Part shown: piece after piece, positions 1 through 7,225 of the stretch
Position numbering within the stretch: the stretch's first letter is position 1
How the letters are laid out: the number at the start of each line of letters is the position of its first letter
Assembly (NCBI GenBank): GCA_029858845.1
Contig: JAOUEG010000039.1
Span: forward strand, 1 to 11,072
DNA length: 11,072 nucleotides
Direction: 5' to 3'
Origin: Chloroflexota bacterium
GTDB taxonomy: Bacteria; Chloroflexota; Limnocylindria; Limnocylindrales; CSP1-4
Notes under the pieces: generated by a model
What the model was told of the DNA's origin: nothing
Seen by the model: only the letters and a program-made list of their open reading frames with translations
Databases searched by the model: none
Translations under genes and position numbers: made by a program

Positions 1-2202
1 GATGTCCTCGTCAAGGAATGCCCGAACCGTCTCGGTGAGGTCCTCGTTGTGCAGGACCTTGTCGCGTTCCGCGTAGATCGTCTCGCGCTGCTTGTTGATG
101 ACGTCGTCGAACTCGACGACGCGCTTGCGGATGTCGAAGTTGAATCCCTCGACTCGGGATTGGGCACTCTCGATCGTCTTGGAGACGAGGCGTGACTCGA
201 TGGCCACGTCCTCCTCGAGACCGAGCCGTTCCATCAGGCCGGTCACCCGGTCGGACGCGAACCGCTTCATCAGGTCATCGTCGAGCGACAGGTAGAAGCG
301 CGACGATCCCGGGTCACCCTGGCGGCCCGCCCGGCCTCGGAGCTGATTGTCGATGCGGCGCGAATCGTGCCGCTCCGTGCCGATGATATGGAGACCCCCC
401 GAGGACACGACGCGCGCATGGTCCTCTTCGGTGATGACCTTCGCCTCGGCGAGCGCCGCGTTCATGGTGGCCTCGTCGACCTCGGCGGGATTGAGTCCGC
501 GTCGATGGAGCGACTCGGATGCCAGGCCTGCCGGATTGCCGCCCAGCAGGATGTCAGTGCCGCGGCCGGCCATGTTGGTCGCGATGGTGACCGCACCGGT
601 CCGACCCGCCTGCGCGACGATGCCCGATTCCTTCTCGTGGAACTTGGCGTTGAGGGTCTCGTGCTTGATGCCGCGTCGCTTGAGGAGCGTCGAGAGGACT
701 TCCGACTTCTCGACGCTGACCGTGCCGACGAGGATCGGTCGTCCGGCCTCCTGCATCTCGACGATCTCATCGATGAGGGCATTGAACTTCGCCCGCTCGT
801 CGCGGTAGACGAGATCCGGCAGGTCCTCGCGGACCATGTCCCGATGGGTCGGGATGGCGACGACCTCGAGCGCGTAGATCTTGTGGAACTCCTCGGCCTC
901 GGTCATCGCCGTGCCGGTCATCCCGGAGAGCTTGTCGTAGAGGCGGAAGTAGTTCTGGAACGTGATCGTGGCCAGGGTCACCGTCTCGCGCTGGACGCGC
1001 AGGCCCTCCTTGGCCTCGATGGCCTGGTGGAGGCCCTCGCTCCAGCGGCGGCCCGGCATCTGGCGGCCGGTGAACTCGTCCACGATGACGATCTCGCCAT
1101 CCTTGACGATGTAGTCCCGGTCACGCTTGTAGAGGGCATGCGCTCGAAGGGCCTGCTCGAAATGCCGGGCCAGTCGCGGATCGGCGTCGTACATGTTCTC
1201 GACGCCGAGGAAGCCCTCCATCTTCTCGATACCGTCTTCGGTCGGGCTGACCGCCCTGTCCTTGAGGTCGATGAAGTAGTCCCCGCCCTCCTCGGCTCCC
1301 TCGGGACGCTCCGAGAGGCGCGGCACCAGCCGGGCGAACGTGAAGTAGAGATCCGCCGACTCCTCGGCCTGGCCGCTGATGATCAGCGGCGTCCGCGCCT
1401 CGTCGATGAGGATGTTGTCCACCTCGTCCACGATCGCGAAGCTGCGCTCGCGCTGGACCCGCTGATCCAGCTCGGTGACCATGTTGTCGCGGAGGTAGTC
1501 GAACCCGAACTCGTTGTTCGTGCCGTAGGTGACGTCGGCTGCGTAGGCCTCCCGCCGGGATACCGGGCGCAGGTTGATCAGACGCTCATCGCTGGTCGGG
1601 TGACCGGGCTCGAACACGTACGAGGCGTCGTGGGTGATCATCCCCACGCTGACGCCGAGGAAGTGGAAGATCGGGCCCATCCACTGCGGGTCGCGCCGGG
1701 CGAGATAGTCGTTGACCGTGACGACATGGACACCGCGGCCGGTCAGGGAGTTGAGGATCGCGGCCAACGGGGCGACAAGCGTCTTGCCTTCGCCGGTCCG
1801 CATCTCGGCGATCTTGCCCTGGTGGAGGACGGCTCCGCCGACGAGCTGGACGTCGAAGTGGCGCATGCTCAAGGTCCGCTTCATCGCCTCGCGGGCCATG
1901 GCGAAGACTTCCGGGAGGACGTCATCGAGGGACTTCTGGAGAGCCTCGTTCTCGCGCTTGCGGCGGGCCTTTCGGAGCTCCCGGCGGCGCTCGAGATCGG
2001 GGTGGGTCAGCTCATCCTCGGTCGGTTCGCCGGCGGTGGCCACCACCCGGATCTCGTCGCGGATCTCGGCGAACTGGGCACGGATCTCATCGTCCGAAAG
2101 CCCCTCGAGCTCCGCCTCGAGACCGTTGGCCTCATCGACCCAGGGCTGGATGCGTCGTAGCTCGCGATCGTTCGAGTCGACGAAACGGGAAAGGATTCGC
2201 AT
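1..2202 (-). CDS. secA: Protein translocase ATPase SecA (3' end beyond left edge)
   Basis: SecA is the cytoplasmic motor ATPase that drives preproteins through the SecYEG channel. The 734 codons present run open to position 1, so the C-terminal part (rest of the helical wing region and any metal-binding tail) is missing. Motifs appear in family order: MRHFDVQLVGG before the Walker A segment MRTGEGKT (residues 134-141), NDYLARRD, the Walker B sequence DEVD (259-262) followed by ILIDEARTPLIISG, MTGTA (428-432), TNMAGRGTDI (542-551), and GTERHDSRRIDNQLRGRAGR starting near residue 608. These cover both helicase lobes, the preprotein-binding insert and part of the helical scaffold. The ATG at 2202 fits the family N-terminus (MRILSRF...NDRELRR). 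No Shine-Dalgarno sequence precedes it, but a -10-like TATACT does. It lies 92 bases downstream of the previous gene, the only sizeable gap in the window. No key motif residue is missing. Confidence 0.98.
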   Translation of the reverse strand, partial: MRILSRFVDSNDRELRRIQPWVDEANGLEAELEGLSDDEIRAQFAEIRDEIRVVATAGEPTEDELTHPDLERRRELRKARRKRENEALQKSLDDVLPEVFAMAREAMKRTLSMRHFDVQLVGGAVLHQGKIAEMRTGEGKTLVAPLAAILNSLTGRGVHVVTVNDYLARRDPQWMGPIFHFLGVSVGMITHDASYVFEPGHPTSDERLINLRPVSRREAYAADVTYGTNNEFGFDYLRDNMVTELDQRVQRERSFAIVDEVDNILIDEARTPLIISGQAEESADLYFTFARLVPRLSERPEGAEEGGDYFIDLKDRAVSPTEDGIEKMEGFLGVENMYDADPRLARHFEQALRAHALYKRDRDYIVKDGEIVIVDEFTGRQMPGRRWSEGLHQAIEAKEGLRVQRETVTLATITFQNYFRLYDKLSGMTGTAMTEAEEFHKIYALEVVAIPTHRDMVREDLPDLVYRDERAKFNALIDEIVEMQEAGRPILVGTVSVEKSEVLSTLLKRRGIKHETLNAKFHEKESGIVAQAGRTGAVTIATNMAGRGTDILLGGNPAGLASESLHRRGLNPAEVDEATMNAALAEAKVITEEDHARVVSSGGLHIIGTERHDSRRIDNQLRGRAGRQGDPGSSRFYLSLDDDLMKRFASDRVTGLMERLGLEEDVAIESRLVSKTIESAQSRVEGFNFDIRKRVVEFDDVINKQRETIYAERDKVLHNEDLTETVRAFLDEDI

Positions 2203-2211
2203 GGGACGGTG

Positions 2212-2217
2212 AGTATA
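2212..2217 (-). promoter_or_regulatory. Candidate -10 element of secA (leaderless type)
   Basis: The minus strand reads TATACT, five of six matches to the consensus TATAAT, ending nine bases before the secA ATG. I find no convincing -35 hexamer at 16-18 bases upstream, where the sequence is G-rich. A start site about seven bases downstream of the hexamer would fall within a few bases of the ATG, and no Shine-Dalgarno-like purine run lies between. That is the arrangement expected of a leaderless transcript. The match is short and unsupported by expression data. Confidence 0.45.
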
Positions 2218-2227
2218 CGTTCAGACG

Positions 2228-2260
2228 GCGCGGGACCCCTTGGGCCTGGGTCCGGGGCGC
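2228..2260 (-). other. GC-rich imperfect hairpin between the operon end and secA
   Basis: The arms GGACCC (2233-2238) and GGGTCC (2248-2253) are perfect inverted repeats around a nine-base loop. Outer GCGC (2228-2231) and GCGC (2257-2260) can extend the stem past an asymmetric bulge. No T-run follows on the minus strand, so it lacks the hallmark of an intrinsic terminator. It sits where a -35 region for secA would lie, so it could be a weak transcript end, an operator or simply GC-rich chance pairing. Confidence 0.3.
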
Positions 2261-2294
2261 GAGCCGATCGACCGTGTCGCTGTCGCAGGTTTGG

Positions 2295-2546
2295 TCAGCG
2301 CCAGAAGCCGGAGCCATAGCCGGCGACCAGGAGCACGAATGTCGCCGCACCGAGCACGAGCCAGAACAGGACCGATCGCAGTCGCGATGTCGGGTTCATC
2401 TCCGGGTTGGCGAGTTCCGGAAGTCGGTCCCGCCTGAGGGCCCGGCCCCAGCGCGGCGAACGCAGCTGGTTCTGCCAGTCCTGATCGGTCACGGGGCGCG
2501 GCTCGAGGCCACCTTCGCCATCGGGTCGGTGCAATCGGAGGGTCAT
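2295..2546 (-). CDS. Small single-pass membrane protein of unknown function
   Basis: This 83-residue protein does not match a family I recognise. Residues 1-50 are polar and rich in Arg, Pro and Asp, and contain WQNQLRSPRWGRALRRDR. Residues 58-78 (SVLFWLVLGAATFVLLVAGYG) form one clear transmembrane helix, followed by only a few residues (SGFWR). The arginines before the helix (R55, R57) predict an N-in, C-out orientation by the positive-inside rule. Its ATG overlaps the prs stop codon by four bases (ATGA) and has no evident Shine-Dalgarno sequence, so translation is probably coupled to prs. The start codon also lies in one arm of a 16-bp palindrome. It is the last gene of the chain before secA. 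A link with secretion is possible from position alone but nothing in the protein shows it. Confidence 0.75.
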   Translation of the reverse strand: MTLRLHRPDGEGGLEPRPVTDQDWQNQLRSPRWGRALRRDRLPELANPEMNPTSRLRSVLFWLVLGAATFVLLVAGYGSGFWR

Positions 2547-3658
2547 CGGTCGACCGATGGTACAGCGGCAGCCAGTGCCTCTGCCGACGGCGCCAGATCC
2601 TGGCCGGGATCCGCATTCGTGGGCTCGCCGGCCGCGTCATCCCACAGCAGCATCTCCTGCGTGAAGGACACCTCGCTGGAGAACAGGGCGCCCACCGATT
2701 CGCCGCGATGGATGCGCTTGATCGCCTCCCCGATGAGTGGGGCCACGGACAGGACCGTGAGCTTGGGAAGGCGCTTGGACGGCGGCAGCGGCACGGAATC
2801 GGTGATCACGATCTCGCGGATCGCGCTGTCGTTGATGCGCTCGACCGCAGGGTCGGACAGGACCCCGTGAGTGGCGCAGGCGTACATCTCCGTGACGCCC
2901 TCGCGTTCGAGCGCCCGGACCACCTCGATCAGCGTTCCCGCGGTGTCGATCTCGTCGTCCACGATGATCGCTCGCTTGCCCCGGACGTCACCGATGACGT
3001 TCATGAGCTCCGCCCGGTCCAGGTTCCCCACGCGTCGCTTCTCGATGATCGCCAGCGGGGCATTGACCAGTTCAGCGAACGTCCGGGCGCGCTTCGCGAA
3101 ACCGAGGTCCGTCACGACGACGCAATCCTCGAGCTGCTTGTCGATGAAGTAGCGCGACAGGAGGTGAACGGCCGTGAGTTCATCGACCGGGATGTTGAAG
3201 AAGCCCTGGATCTGGCCCTGATGGAGGTCCATGGACAGGACCCGGTCCGCTCCGGCCACGGTGATCATGTCGGCGATCAAGCGTGCCGTGATCGGAACCC
3301 TGGGCTGGTCCTTCTTGTCCGAACGCCCATAGGCGTAGAACGGGATGACCGCCGTGATCCGCCCCGCCGACGCCCGCTTGAAGGCGTCGATCATGATCAG
3401 CAGCTCCATGATGGACTGGTTGACCGGATGCGAGGTGGGCTGGACCAGGAAGACGTCCTTCTCGCGGACGTTGTCCAGGATCTTGACGAAGATATTCTCG
3501 TTGGCGAACTGGAAGACCTCGGCCTTGCCCGGCTCGCTGCCCAGATAGCGAGCGATCTTGCGCGCCAACTCCGGGTTCGCGTTGCCGTGGTAGATCTCGA
3601 ACTGGTCCGCGTACAAGGGTGCCGCCTCCCGCTCGCCGATGGCCCGAGTCTTCGTCAC
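2543..3658 (-). CDS. prs: Ribose-phosphate pyrophosphokinase (PRPP synthase)
   Basis: Prs makes PRPP from ribose 5-phosphate and ATP in the cytoplasm, feeding purine, pyrimidine, NAD, histidine and tryptophan synthesis. Family signatures are clear: GNANPELA near residue 25, DVFLVQPTSHPVN (68-80), MELLIMIDAFKRASAGRITAV (84-104), MDLHQGQIQGFF (143-154, with H145), EKRR (206-209, the catalytic flexible loop) and the PRPP-binding loop VDDEIDTAGT (233-242). The protein is 371 residues, against about 310-320 for typical members. The excess is about 18 residues at the N-terminus and some 40 after the usual end at SVGALF, and this tail is acidic and Ala-rich. Two departures stand out: VVTDLGFAKRAR (181-192) lacks one residue against the usual VVSPDVGGVKRAR, and Glu236 replaces the usual Met/Ile of VDDMIDTAGT. 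The GTG start overlaps the gyrA stop as GTGA, which indicates coupling; the upstream SD is weak. Confidence 0.96.
   Translation of the reverse strand: MTKTRAIGEREAAPLYADQFEIYHGNANPELARKIARYLGSEPGKAEVFQFANENIFVKILDNVREKDVFLVQPTSHPVNQSIMELLIMIDAFKRASAGRITAVIPFYAYGRSDKKDQPRVPITARLIADMITVAGADRVLSMDLHQGQIQGFFNIPVDELTAVHLLSRYFIDKQLEDCVVVTDLGFAKRARTFAELVNAPLAIIEKRRVGNLDRAELMNVIGDVRGKRAIIVDDEIDTAGTLIEVVRALEREGVTEMYACATHGVLSDPAVERINDSAIREIVITDSVPLPPSKRLPKLTVLSVAPLIGEAIKRIHRGESVGALFSSEVSFTQEMLLWDDAAGEPTNADPGQDLAPSAEALAAAVPSVDR
2544..2559 (-). other. 16-bp perfect palindrome over the prs stop / small-gene start
   Basis: The sequence CATCGGTCGACCGATG is a perfect 16-base palindrome. In the transcript it can form a six-pair stem (CAUCGG/CCGAUG) with a UCGA loop, and the last three bases of the stem are the AUG of the small membrane protein gene. 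It overlaps the last codons and the stop of prs. It could hold the start codon closed until ribosomes finishing prs open it. The pairing is directly visible; a regulatory role is inference. Confidence 0.4.
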
Positions 3659-6219
3659 TGACCGCCGGTCGGCGTGTTCTCACCGAGATCCCCCGATCCG
3701 GGGGTGCCATCCTCGCCCATGCCGTCGCGGTCTGCAAGTCCGGCCCGGAAGGCGGCGATCGCCACGACTCGGTCCCCCTCCGCCAGGCGCATCACGATCA
3801 CGCCGCGTGCCCCCGGCGAGTAGCGATTGATCGTGTTCGTCTCGGTCCGGATGACCTGACCGCCGGCGCTGATCAGCAGCAGCTCCTCGTCCTCCTCCGT
3901 CACCTGCTGCACGGCGGCGACATCGCCGGTCTTGCGGCCCTCCAGGGCGATGAGGCCGACGCCCTGGCCGCCACGGTGCTTGCGTCGGAACTCGGTCAGC
4001 GAGACGCGCTTCCCGTATCCCGTCTCGCTGAGCACCAGCAGATCCGCGTCCGGTTCGACCACGCTCATCCCGACGACCGCGTCGCCCAGGCGGGCCAGGC
4101 GGATCCCGATCACGCCGGCGGCGTCGCGACCCATCGGCCGGACCTCGGATTCGGCGAACCGGGCCAGCTTGCCCTTGGCCGTGGCGATGATCACATCATC
4201 CGATCCGGTCGACACGTCGACCCAGGCCAGTTCGTCGTCGTCGGCGATGGTGATCGCCCGGATGCCGCTGGAGCGGACCCGTTCGAACTGCTCGAGGGGC
4301 GTCTTCTTGATGATGCCCTTGCGCGTCGCCAGGACGAGATAGGAGCCGGGCGTGAAGTCGGGCAGGGTGATCGTGGCCATCGGCACTTCGCCGGATTCCA
4401 CCTGGACGCCGGGCAGGTTGATGATCGGGATGCCCTTTGCCTGGCGGCTGGCATCCGGGATGGCGTGGACCTTCGCTGAGAAGACGCGCCCGCGGTTGGT
4501 GAAGAAGAGGGCCCAGTCGTGCGTGTTCGCGACGAGCAGGTGCTCGACCGCGTCCTCCTCGCGGGTGACGTGGCCGATGATCCCCTTGCCACCGCGATGC
4601 TGGCGACGGTACGTGGCGACCGGCTGGCGCTTGATATAGCCCCGTCCGGAGATGGTCACCACGACGTCCTCGTCGGCGATCAGATCCTCATCGGTCATCT
4701 CGCGACTGGCATCGTCCGCGACCCGGGTCCGACGCTCGCCGGCGTACTTCCTCTTGAGCTCGCCCAGTTCGTCCTTGATGATCGCGAGAACCCGGGCCGG
4801 GTTGGCGAGGATGTCCTCCAGCTCGGCGATGAGCTGGATCACCTGGAGGTACTCGTCCTCGATCTTCTTGCGCTCGAGGGCCGCGAGGCGGGCCAGCCGC
4901 ATGTCCAGGATCGCCTGGGCCTGGAGTTCGGACAGGTCGAACCGGCTCATCAGGTTGCCGCGTGCGACCTCCACGTCGGCCGACTCGCGGATCGTCTTGA
5001 TGACCGCGTCCAGGTTGTCGAGCGCGATCTTCAGTCCTTCAAGGATGTGAGCGCGGGCGCGCGCCTTGCCGAGGTCGAACTCCGTCCGGCGGCGCACGAT
5101 CTCCCGCCGGTGGTCGACGTAGTGCTGGAGGACGCTGCGGAGGGGCAGCGTCTGGGGCTGGCCGTCGACCAGGGCCAGCATGTTCATGTTGAACGCGAGC
5201 TGCATCGGCGTGTGCTTGAACAGGTTGTTGAGCACCTTGTGAGGGTTCGCATCACGCTTGATCTCGACATAGATGCGCATGCCGTCGCGATCGGATTCGT
5301 CGCGCAGGTCCGCGATGCCTTCGATGCGCTTGTCCTTGACGAGGTCCGCCATCTTCTCGAGCAGCGACGCCTTGTTCACCTGGTATGGGAGCTCGGTCAC
5401 GATGATCGCCGTCCGATCGCCGCGTACCTCCTCGAACGCCACCTGGGCGCGCATGACCACGCGGCCGCGGCCATGCGCGTACATCTGGCGGATGGCGTCG
5501 ACGGTCTCCCACTCGCCGGTCAGGACGTTGCGCTGCTTCTCGTACCGGAAGATCGTGGCGCCCGTCGGGAAGTCCGGCCCCATGACGTACTTGCACAGGT
5601 CGTCCGAGGTCAGGTCGGGGTCATCGATCAGGGCGATCGTGGCATCGCAGATCTCGCCCAGGTGGTGCGGCGGGATGTTGGTCGCCATGCCGACTGCGAT
5701 CCCCGAACTGCCATTGACCAGCAGGTTGGGAAGCTTGGCCGGCAGCACCGAAGGCTGCTTCTGGGTCCCGTCGTAGTTATCGACGAAGTCGACCGTGTCC
5801 TTGTCGATGTCGGCAAGCATCTCGGCGGCGATCCCCGTCAGGCGCGCCTCCGTGTAGCGCATGGCCGCCGCGCTGTCACCATCCACCGATCCGAAGTTGC
5901 CCTGCCCGTCCACGAGCGGGTACCGCATCGAGAAGTCCTGGGCCAGTCGGACCAGGGCGTCGTACAGCGCCACGTCACCATGTGGGTGGTACTTGCCCAT
6001 CACCTCGCCGACGATGGCCGCGCACTTGCGATAGGAGCTCGTCGCTGACAGGCCCATCTCGCCCATCGTGTAGAGGATCCGTCGATGGACGGGCTTGAGG
6101 CCGTCTCGGACGTCAGGCAGGGCCCGGGACACGATGACGCTCATCGCGTAGTCGAGATACGAGACCCGCATCTCGTCCTCGATGCGGATGGCTCGAACGT
6201 TGCCCAGGTCTTCGGTCAC
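3655..6219 (-). CDS. gyrA: DNA gyrase subunit A
   Basis: GyrA cleaves and rejoins DNA in the A2B2 gyrase complex that introduces negative supercoils. The 854 residues contain the N-terminal breakage domain with SYLDYAMSVIV, ALPDVRDGLKPVHRR and KYHPHGD, and the catalytic tyrosine Y122 in AAAMRYTEARL, coincidentally numbered as in E. coli. The QRDR reads HPHGDVALYDALVRLAQ: Asp87 is kept, but Val83 (codon GTG at 5971-5973) stands where E. coli has Ser83. The C-terminal wrapping domain has a GyrA-box, QHRGGKG (540-546), which separates it from ParC, and a second similar blade motif KHRGGQG (747-753). The protein ends in a loose Gly/Asp/Glu-rich tail. A GTG start nine bases after AGGAG is well supported. 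It begins 16 bases after the AlkD-like gene and overlaps prs by four bases, with no room for a promoter directly before it. Confidence 0.98.
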   Translation of the reverse strand: MTEDLGNVRAIRIEDEMRVSYLDYAMSVIVSRALPDVRDGLKPVHRRILYTMGEMGLSATSSYRKCAAIVGEVMGKYHPHGDVALYDALVRLAQDFSMRYPLVDGQGNFGSVDGDSAAAMRYTEARLTGIAAEMLADIDKDTVDFVDNYDGTQKQPSVLPAKLPNLLVNGSSGIAVGMATNIPPHHLGEICDATIALIDDPDLTSDDLCKYVMGPDFPTGATIFRYEKQRNVLTGEWETVDAIRQMYAHGRGRVVMRAQVAFEEVRGDRTAIIVTELPYQVNKASLLEKMADLVKDKRIEGIADLRDESDRDGMRIYVEIKRDANPHKVLNNLFKHTPMQLAFNMNMLALVDGQPQTLPLRSVLQHYVDHRREIVRRRTEFDLGKARARAHILEGLKIALDNLDAVIKTIRESADVEVARGNLMSRFDLSELQAQAILDMRLARLAALERKKIEDEYLQVIQLIAELEDILANPARVLAIIKDELGELKRKYAGERRTRVADDASREMTDEDLIADEDVVVTISGRGYIKRQPVATYRRQHRGGKGIIGHVTREEDAVEHLLVANTHDWALFFTNRGRVFSAKVHAIPDASRQAKGIPIINLPGVQVESGEVPMATITLPDFTPGSYLVLATRKGIIKKTPLEQFERVRSSGIRAITIADDDELAWVDVSTGSDDVIIATAKGKLARFAESEVRPMGRDAAGVIGIRLARLGDAVVGMSVVEPDADLLVLSETGYGKRVSLTEFRRKHRGGQGVGLIALEGRKTGDVAAVQQVTEEDEELLLISAGGQVIRTETNTINRYSPGARGVIVMRLAEGDRVVAIAAFRAGLADRDGMGEDGTPGSGDLGENTPTGGQ

Positions 6220-6228
6220 GGTCGGTTA

Positions 6229-6233
6229 CTCCT
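6229..6233 (-). promoter_or_regulatory. Ribosome binding site of gyrA
   Basis: The minus strand reads AGGAG nine bases before the GTG at 6219. This supports that GTG as the start, and it lies in the 16-base gap after the stop of the preceding gene. It allows gyrA to recruit ribosomes independently, unlike most genes of the chain. Confidence 0.75.
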
Positions 6234-6235
6234 GC

Positions 6236-7225
6236 TCAGGCGAGCGGTGGTTCAGGGTGGTCAGTGGGATCGGGCAGACTCCCGAACCGCGCGGCGACGG
6301 CCGAAGCGGGGGATGTCGACGGAGCGTCGGCGCGTCTTCGGATACCGGCGAGGCGGCCCCGGAGGTCGTCCGCCACGTCCGGATCCAGCTTCGACAGGCT
6401 GTCGCGGATGACCCACGCACGGGATCCATCGTCGCTCCGCACCGCGCGGTCGGTCTCGGACCGCAGGGCGACCGTCGTGGGGTCGCGATCGATGCCGGCG
6501 AGCGACCGATATGCCCACGACAGCGCCTTCTGGACGTCCGGCTCCGAGTCGCCCATGAGCTGCTCGAGCAGCGGCAGCCCGCGGGAGACGACCGTCGATC
6601 CGACGGCGCTTCGCGCGCGGCCGTGGGTCATCGTGGCGATGGTTGACCCCACGAGGCGCCGCTCCCACCGGGACGGCGAAAAGGCGAGTTGCTCCAGCTC
6701 GGCCCAGCGATACGGTTCCGTGCCGATCCCGTCCGCGTAGAGGTGGGCGAGTCTGTCGATGGTGATCCAATCCCCGGCTTCGCGCGCGGCTCGTCGAAGG
6801 AGTTGCCACGTCCGTTCCGGTTCGGCCTGCAGGGTCCGCTCGAGGAGGGCGATGGCGAACCAGCGTGCTTCGATCTCCGGTTCGCGGAACAGCCGATCGG
6901 CGAGGAACAGTAGGGAGGTCGCACGATCCTTCGGGGTCGCGCTCCGGAATCCTCGTTCGACCGCCGCCAGCAGCGGGGCGCGAACGCCCAGGATCGGGCC
7001 AAGGGTGGGCGCCACCCGCCGCTGGGCGTCGCGATACTCCGGGTCGGCCAGCAGGTCGAACGCGGCTCGCAGCGCCACGGCGAATCCATCCGGATCGCCG
7101 ACGTGCTCGGCGAGGTCCGCCCCGAGCGACAAGCCGATGGGTTGTCGTGCCGCGACGTAGGCGCCGGCCCGGGCGCTCGTGTCGCTGCCGGTGCCCGCGG
7201 TCCATGAACCGGTCGAGACCGTCAC
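6236..7225 (-). CDS. AlkD-like DNA alkylation repair HEAT-repeat protein
   Basis: This 329-residue protein is largely helical and fits the AlkD-type DNA alkylation repair family, HEAT-like glycosylases that remove N3- and N7-alkylated purines without flipping the base. By remembered comparison with Bacillus AlkD, GPILGVRAPLL (76-86) matches the FLGIK.PERR region, EIEARWFAIALLER (117-130) matches EREYQYVALDLL, and DWITIDRL (152-159) matches the segment with catalytic Asp113, giving D157. RWERRLV (186-192) carries the equivalent of Arg148 at R190, and DVQKALSWAYRSL (230-242) matches the FIQKAIGW stretch with W237. Residues 1-60 and 300-329 look like less ordered extensions rich in Ala, Pro and Asp. 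The GTG at 7225 overlaps the thioesterase stop as GTGA; longer readings upstream would run antiparallel to nothing useful and deeply overlap that gene in another frame. The AlkD assignment is by motif only; a generic HEAT-repeat scaffold is the alternative. Confidence 0.7.
   Translation of the reverse strand: MTVSTGSWTAGTGSDTSARAGAYVAARQPIGLSLGADLAEHVGDPDGFAVALRAAFDLLADPEYRDAQRRVAPTLGPILGVRAPLLAAVERGFRSATPKDRATSLLFLADRLFREPEIEARWFAIALLERTLQAEPERTWQLLRRAAREAGDWITIDRLAHLYADGIGTEPYRWAELEQLAFSPSRWERRLVGSTIATMTHGRARSAVGSTVVSRGLPLLEQLMGDSEPDVQKALSWAYRSLAGIDRDPTTVALRSETDRAVRSDDGSRAWVIRDSLSKLDPDVADDLRGRLAGIRRRADAPSTSPASAVAARFGSLPDPTDHPEPPLA

Noticed and set aside
1373..1389. Inverted repeat of 8-base arms (CCGCTGAT/ATCAGCGG) around one base
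   Set aside because: It lies in the conserved secA stretch IISGQA, where the codons explain the sequence. No regulatory context is apparent.
367..2160. Long plus-strand open frame of 597 codons
   Set aside because: It lies wholly antisense to secA. Such frames arise from the codon bias of GC-rich genes, and its product is an Asp/Leu/Val/Arg-rich sequence with no recognisable domain.
4519..6048. Long plus-strand open frame of 509 codons
   Set aside because: It is antisense to gyrA and has the same low-information composition as the other antisense frames.
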